Source of the DNA: CBDCWT01 sp965223305
GTDB lineage: Bacteria > Planctomycetota > Planctomycetia > Pirellulales > Pirellulaceae
Direction of reading: 5' to 3'
NCBI GenBank assembly: GCA_965223305.1
Contig: CBDCWT010000078.1
Location: 1 to 15,156, forward strand
Length of the DNA: 15,156 nucleotides
Shown: piece after piece, positions 13,039-15,156 of the stretch
Numbering within the stretch: the stretch's first letter is position 1
Layout of the letters: each line of letters starts with the position of its first letter
Notes under the pieces: model-generated
Database searches by the model: none
What the model was told of the DNA's origin: nothing
What the model saw: only the letters and a program-made list of their open reading frames with translations
Position numbers and translations under genes: made by a program

Positions 13039-13042
13039 CCAC

Positions 13043-13134
13043 ATCTCGATGGTGTAACGGATCGCCGACCACCGCTACGCGGTGGTGCCCGCTCTCCTAA
13101 AGTCCAAGCCCTGGTTCGACTCCAGGTCGAGATG
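13043..13134 (+). tRNA. tRNA-Arg(CCT)-like with hairpin insertion
   Basis: Acceptor ATCTCGA/TCGAGAT and T arm CCTGG-TTCGACT-CCAGG are perfect. A canonical anticodon loop CTCCTAA occurs with a 4-base variable loop, but its stem is weak (two C.C mismatches). Between the D arm and this loop is an inserted 8-base-pair hairpin, ACCACCGC-TAC-GCGGTGGT. Read otherwise, that hairpin would replace the anticodon arm and no usable anticodon remains. It lacks both CT and CCA after the discriminator. Function doubtful. Confidence 0.5.
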
Positions 13135-13170
13135 TTTACGCAACGACACCGAGGAACTAGGGGGTGCATC

Positions 13171-13221
13171 ATGGCTACTAGCAACATCAACGACGAACAG
13201 TTTTTTCGAGAGGATGAGTAA
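13171..13221 (+). CDS. Possible 16-residue acidic leader peptide overlapping the SEC-C gene
   Basis: ATG at 13171 follows an AGGGGG site by about 5 bases and encodes MATSNINDEQFFREDE. Its end overlaps the SEC-C start (GGATGAGTAA), an arrangement typical of translational coupling. The SEC-C ATG has no well-spaced ribosome-binding site of its own. Peptide function is unknown. Confidence 0.4.
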   Translation: MATSNINDEQFFREDE

Positions 13222-13381
13222 ACGACGCCGCGGATATCCGTCCGAAACTCATGTGAAGCGAGGCACGCGCATTGTCCACGGCGACAAGCTGCTCGAAGAA
13301 AAGCTTGGCCGTAACGATCTGTGTCCCTGTGGTAGCGGAAAACGATTCAAGAAGTGCTGTTTGAAATCAGGTCACTTTTGA
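13214..13381 (+). CDS. SEC-C zinc-motif protein, 55 residues
   Basis: The basic N-terminal half (MSKRRRGYP, KRGTRIVHGD) is followed by a complete SEC-C motif, GRNDLCPCGSGKRFKKCC, with zinc ligands C37, C39, C48 and C49. The motif is best known from the SecA C-terminus, where it binds SecB and ribosomes, and also occurs in many small proteins of unknown role. The chosen ATG overlaps the upstream 16-codon ORF. It lies between tRNA-Arg and tRNA-Cys. A ribosome- or RNA-associated role is plausible but inferred. An 11-codon ORF begins at its stop (TGATG, 13381). Confidence 0.8.
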   Translation: MSKRRRGYPSETHVKRGTRIVHGDKLLEEKLGRNDLCPCGSGKRFKKCCLKSGHF

Positions 13382-13426
13382 TGGCGTCAATCGCAACCAC
13401 TACTTTTAGAGAATAGAAACACGATG

Positions 13427-13451
13427 ACCGCCCGTGAGTCGCGGGCGGTTT
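13427..13451 (+). terminator. Weak terminator-like hairpin after the SEC-C gene
   Basis: An 8-base-pair GC-rich stem ACCGCCCG/CGGGCGGT with a 7-base loop and only three T residues. It ends 5 bases before tRNA-Cys. It may be a partial terminator or a processing hairpin. Confidence 0.5.
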
Positions 13452-13455
13452 ACTT

Positions 13456-13526
13456 GACGCTGGAGCCAGATGGTTAGGCGGCTGCCTGCAAAGCAGTTGA
13501 AGTGGGTTCGATTCCCACCGGCGTCT
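13456..13526 (+). tRNA. tRNA-Cys(GCA)
   Basis: Acceptor GACGCTG/CGGCGTC, anticodon arm GCTGC-CTGCAAA-GCAGT, T arm GTGGG/CCCAC. Discriminator T is the Cys identity base. Then CT. Last regular tRNA of the array. Confidence 0.92.
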
Positions 13527-13569
13527 CTCAAAAGTTCATCGAACGCGTGAACCAGTCGACGCCTTCGAT

Positions 13570-13721
13570 GGTCAATTTGGACAACTGAAGTCAATCGGGG
13601 ACTAGCGCGTCATTACAGCTAGCTCAATCGGTTAGAGCACCAGTTTTGGGAACTGGCGGTTGAAGGTTCGATTCCTTCGCAATACCCATGACCTGCAACT
13701 TACCCCGACTTCAATTCGACC
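13570..13721 (+). ncRNA. Candidate tRNA-mimicking Y RNA (Pro-tRNA-like core in a long bulged stem)
   Basis: The core has perfect D (GCTC/GAGC), anticodon (CCAGT-TTTGGGA-ACTGG) and T (GAAGG-TTCGATT-CCTTC) arms. The acceptor is not tRNA-like: it has C.A and A.A mismatches and continues outward as GTCAT/ATGAC, so the apparent CCA at 13686 is internal. Further out, GGTC, AATT, GAAGT and CGGGG (13570-13600) pair with CCCCG, ACTTC, AATT and GACC (13703-13721), separated by bulges. Bacterial Y RNAs of the YrlA type pair their ends and carry a tRNA-like module, and often lie next to a Ro gene; the Ro-like gene starts at 13958. A degenerate tRNA-Pro is the alternative. Confidence 0.6.
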
Positions 13722-13808
13722 AGGGACTCGCACGTCAATCCAGAGCAACGGCTGTTAACCGTTGGAGCTAGAAACTCCACCTAGAAATTGACCGGCACCA
13801 TCCCCTGG
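13720..13808 (+). ncRNA. Second tRNA-like RNA element lacking a D arm
   Basis: A closing stem GTCAAT/ATTGAC (13734-13739 with 13787-13792) holds an Asn-like anticodon arm AACGG-CTGTTAA-CCGTT and a second hairpin GGAG-CTAGAAA-CTCC in the T-arm place. No D arm is possible in the 7 bases before the anticodon stem. An outer stem CCAGGGA/TCCCCTGG (one bulge) surrounds it. It may be a second Y-RNA-like element, part of the same RNA as the first, or a tRNA-Asn relic. Confidence 0.45.
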
Positions 13809-13895
13809 CTTTGATTTCAACCTAGTTGCCGAGGAATCGGGAGTCAGAGCAACCCATTCGATTGCGACTCGCACATTGCCCGGTGATTGAATCAC
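13809..13895. other. Structured leader before the terminator
   Basis: No ORF. It contains a bulged hairpin GAGTC...GACTC (about 13841-13870, inner GCAA/TTGC). It also contains CCC-G-GTGAT-TGA-ATCAC (13879-13895), which can extend into the GGG of the following terminator and so compete with its base. Confidence 0.4.
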
Positions 13896-13925
13896 GGGAT
13901 CGGCTTCGTGCTGATCCCATTTTTT
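13896..13925 (+). terminator. Intrinsic terminator between the tRNA-like RNAs and the Ro-like gene
   Basis: A 9-base-pair stem GGGATCGGC/GCTGATCCC (one G.T), loop TTCGT, then A and six T residues. It ends 32 bases before the ATG of the vWA/Ro-like gene. Confidence 0.85.
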
Positions 13926-13957
13926 GTTGATGTTTCCTGTCGAGTAGGGAGCGAGTG

Positions 13958-15156
13958 ATGAAGGAACTGATCAAGAGCACAACGACGCCGGCCGTGCGGA
14001 TGACGCAACTGTCGAATGAGCAGCGGGAACTGTTGCCGTTGGCGTTCGGTCAGTTCCTGGACACGGCAGCAACCGCAACCTCTCGCGCTACCTACTACAA
14101 CACGCGTGCTGAGCAGGAAGCGGCCATTGAGTCTGTGCACGGCGAGCTGTTCGAGTTGGACCGGGGAGTCTACGCAGCGTCATTGATGCTGCCGGGACTG
14201 ACCGACTTCAGCCGACAGATCGGTGCGGTTCGACTGCTGCGTTCTGCTCAGACGTCGGATGGATGGCTGACCACCCCGCAGGAAGCGGCGATCATGCGTG
14301 GATTGTTGCGAGCGCTGCCGCCGCAGCGAATGCTGAAGATGTTCGGCATGCTGCGGAAGAACCGCGTCAACAACTCGCGGACTCGTCGACTGATCCTGTC
14401 GACGGTCCTCGGAGCCGGCAACCTTGAGTTCTGGGCGGTGAAGTACCGCCGCAAGCTGGAAACAGCACTCGTCCACGCTTGGGGACGTCGGTCAGCGAGC
14501 GTCATGCGAGCCGTGTTGGCGAAGCCAGCCGATGACCGCACCGACAAGGAACGTCAGATCGTTCAGCGACACCTGGGTCGTTTCGTCGATGGAAACATCG
14601 AGCGAGTCGAGCAGTGTGTTCGCTTCATCCTTGGCGATGAAGATGGACTGACTCTGAGTCGGTTGGCAGCGTACCGAGATGCGAAGTGCGACCTCGCGAG
14701 CGGTCGTGTGCTTCCGTTCGAGACGCTGGAAGGTCTGCGGAGCCGATTCCACCGCGACAAGACCAGCGCGGAAGTGCTGGAGCTGACGAAGTCACAGCTG
14801 ACGACCGGCCAGAAGATCGGTTTGCAGCGGAAGGCTCAGGAAGCGGACGTCCAGGTTGAGTTCGATCCGACCAACTACGACGCGGTTCGACTGTATGTCT
14901 ACGCCTTCGAGATGGGCTTGAGCGATGCAATTCGTGAAGAACTGACTCGCAAGGCGCGGGCAACTGCGCATCGTCTGCCGGTTCGGTTCGAGCACGCAGC
15001 GATCCTGCTGGACGTTTCGGCGTCGATGATGGGACACGATACCCAGGCGATGCGGCCGATTTCGGTTGCGTTGGCTCTGCGTGACGTGCTCGCGGAGACA
15101 GCGGAACGATCGACCATCGTCACCAGCGATGGACGAGTCGCGGCAACAGCTGAGTT
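13958..15156 (+). CDS. Ro60/TROVE-like RNA-binding protein with C-terminal vWA domain, 3' end outside window
   Basis: The frame from ATG 13958 (AGGGAG about 6 bases upstream) is open to the window end, 399 codons. Residues 1-340 are mostly helical and Arg-rich (for example MLKMFGMLRKNRVNNSRTRR, FWAVKYRRKLETAL), compatible with a HEAT-like ring. ILLDVSASMMG (D352, S354, S356) is the DxSxS MIDAS motif opening a vWA domain. This helical-plus-vWA order and the DVSASM wording are those of Ro60/TROVE proteins, which bind Y RNAs and misfolded RNAs. I do not see the classic N-terminal TROVE signature, so it may be a distant or tRNA-array-specific relative. Confidence 0.65.
   Translation, partial: MKELIKSTTTPAVRMTQLSNEQRELLPLAFGQFLDTAATATSRATYYNTRAEQEAAIESVHGELFELDRGVYAASLMLPGLTDFSRQIGAVRLLRSAQTSDGWLTTPQEAAIMRGLLRALPPQRMLKMFGMLRKNRVNNSRTRRLILSTVLGAGNLEFWAVKYRRKLETALVHAWGRRSASVMRAVLAKPADDRTDKERQIVQRHLGRFVDGNIERVEQCVRFILGDEDGLTLSRLAAYRDAKCDLASGRVLPFETLEGLRSRFHRDKTSAEVLELTKSQLTTGQKIGLQRKAQEADVQVEFDPTNYDAVRLYVYAFEMGLSDAIREELTRKARATAHRLPVRFEHAAILLDVSASMMGHDTQAMRPISVALALRDVLAETAERSTIVTSDGRVAATAE

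Larger units (their letters stand above)
8456..13526 (+). other. Complete-decoding-set tRNA array (43 tRNA or tRNA-shaped genes)
   Basis: Forty-three cloverleaf-forming genes, all on one strand, with spacers usually of 5-40 bases. All 20 amino acids and 41 distinct anticodons are present; only CAT is repeated (three genes). Embedded protein genes are HNH (12238), SEC-C (13214) and a few very small ORFs. In 40 genes the discriminator is followed by CT; two encode CCA and one has TT. Many spacers end in a CA-rich motif such as ACAACAC just before a tRNA that begins with GG. Such arrays are known from phages and mobile elements of some bacteria. This one is unusually complete and non-redundant. 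Confidence 0.92.

Noticed and set aside
13043..13134. tRNA-Val(TAC) reading of the gene through loop GCTACGC
   Set aside because: It would need C33, a 23-base unstructured variable region, and would duplicate Val(TAC); Arg(CCT) with an insertion fits better.
8456..13526. CRISPR-like periodicity
   Set aside because: The regular spacing of 70-110 bases with recurring TTCGA is due to tRNA T loops; no identical direct repeats with unique spacers are seen.
8456..13526. Selenocysteine or suppressor tRNAs
   Set aside because: No TCA, CTA or TTA anticodon was found in any cloverleaf; the 92- and 109-base genes are explained by hairpin insertions.

Overview
The window holds a supernumerary tRNA gene array that carries a complete decoding set, flanked by two protein-coding blocks. 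All of the array lies on the plus strand. The host is a bacterium. The neighbouring genes (vWA, PP2C and kinase-like signalling proteins, a large exported WD40-like propeller protein, a DinB-like enzyme) and moderate G+C would fit a planctomycete, but no gene settles this.

Left block (1-7992). Four tightly packed plus-strand genes encode the C-terminal half of a vWA protein, a PP2C-type phosphatase, a divergent protein kinase with C-terminal membrane segments, and a small helical protein with an HEPN-like R-x4-H motif. The first three have the composition of a TerY-P type vWA/phosphatase/kinase triad. A short ORF, an exported SH3-plus-propeller protein and an unrecognised 248-residue protein follow. 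A convergent DinB-family gene closes the block.

Centre (7993-13526). A 460-base leader ends in a strong intrinsic terminator 25 bases before the first tRNA. I count 43 tRNA genes or tRNA-shaped genes between 8456 and 13526. They cover all 20 amino acids with 41 different anticodons. Every anticodon occurs once except CAT, which occurs three times (two initiator-like, one elongator). By ordinary wobble the set reads all 61 sense codons. It contains Ile(UAU) and Arg(GCG) instead of the usual bacterial Ile(k2C-AU) and Arg(ACG/ICG), so it appears not to need TilS or TadA. Identity elements are largely kept: G-1:C73 in His, G3.U70 in both Ala, U73 in Gly and Cys, G73 in Asn, Asp, Gln, Ser and Trp. 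This argues for function. Several members are nevertheless unusual: four Leu tRNAs have short (class I) variable loops, Asn(GUU) has a long (class II) arm, two tRNAs carry inserted hairpins, and three have C at position 33. In 40 of 43 genes the discriminator is followed by CT instead of CCA. An HNH nuclease gene, an SEC-C zinc-motif gene and a few very small ORFs sit inside the array.

Right block (13527-15156). Between tRNA-Cys and the last gene lie two tandem tRNA-like folds. The first has intact D, anticodon and T arms, but its acceptor is replaced by a long bulged stem that closes on itself, as expected of a tRNA-mimicking bacterial Y RNA. The gene that follows, cut by the window end, encodes a helical N-terminal half and a C-terminal vWA domain with a MIDAS motif, the layout of Ro60/TROVE proteins. 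My reading (inference) is a mobile or stress-linked cassette that provides a full spare tRNA set together with a Ro/Y-RNA-like quality-control module.
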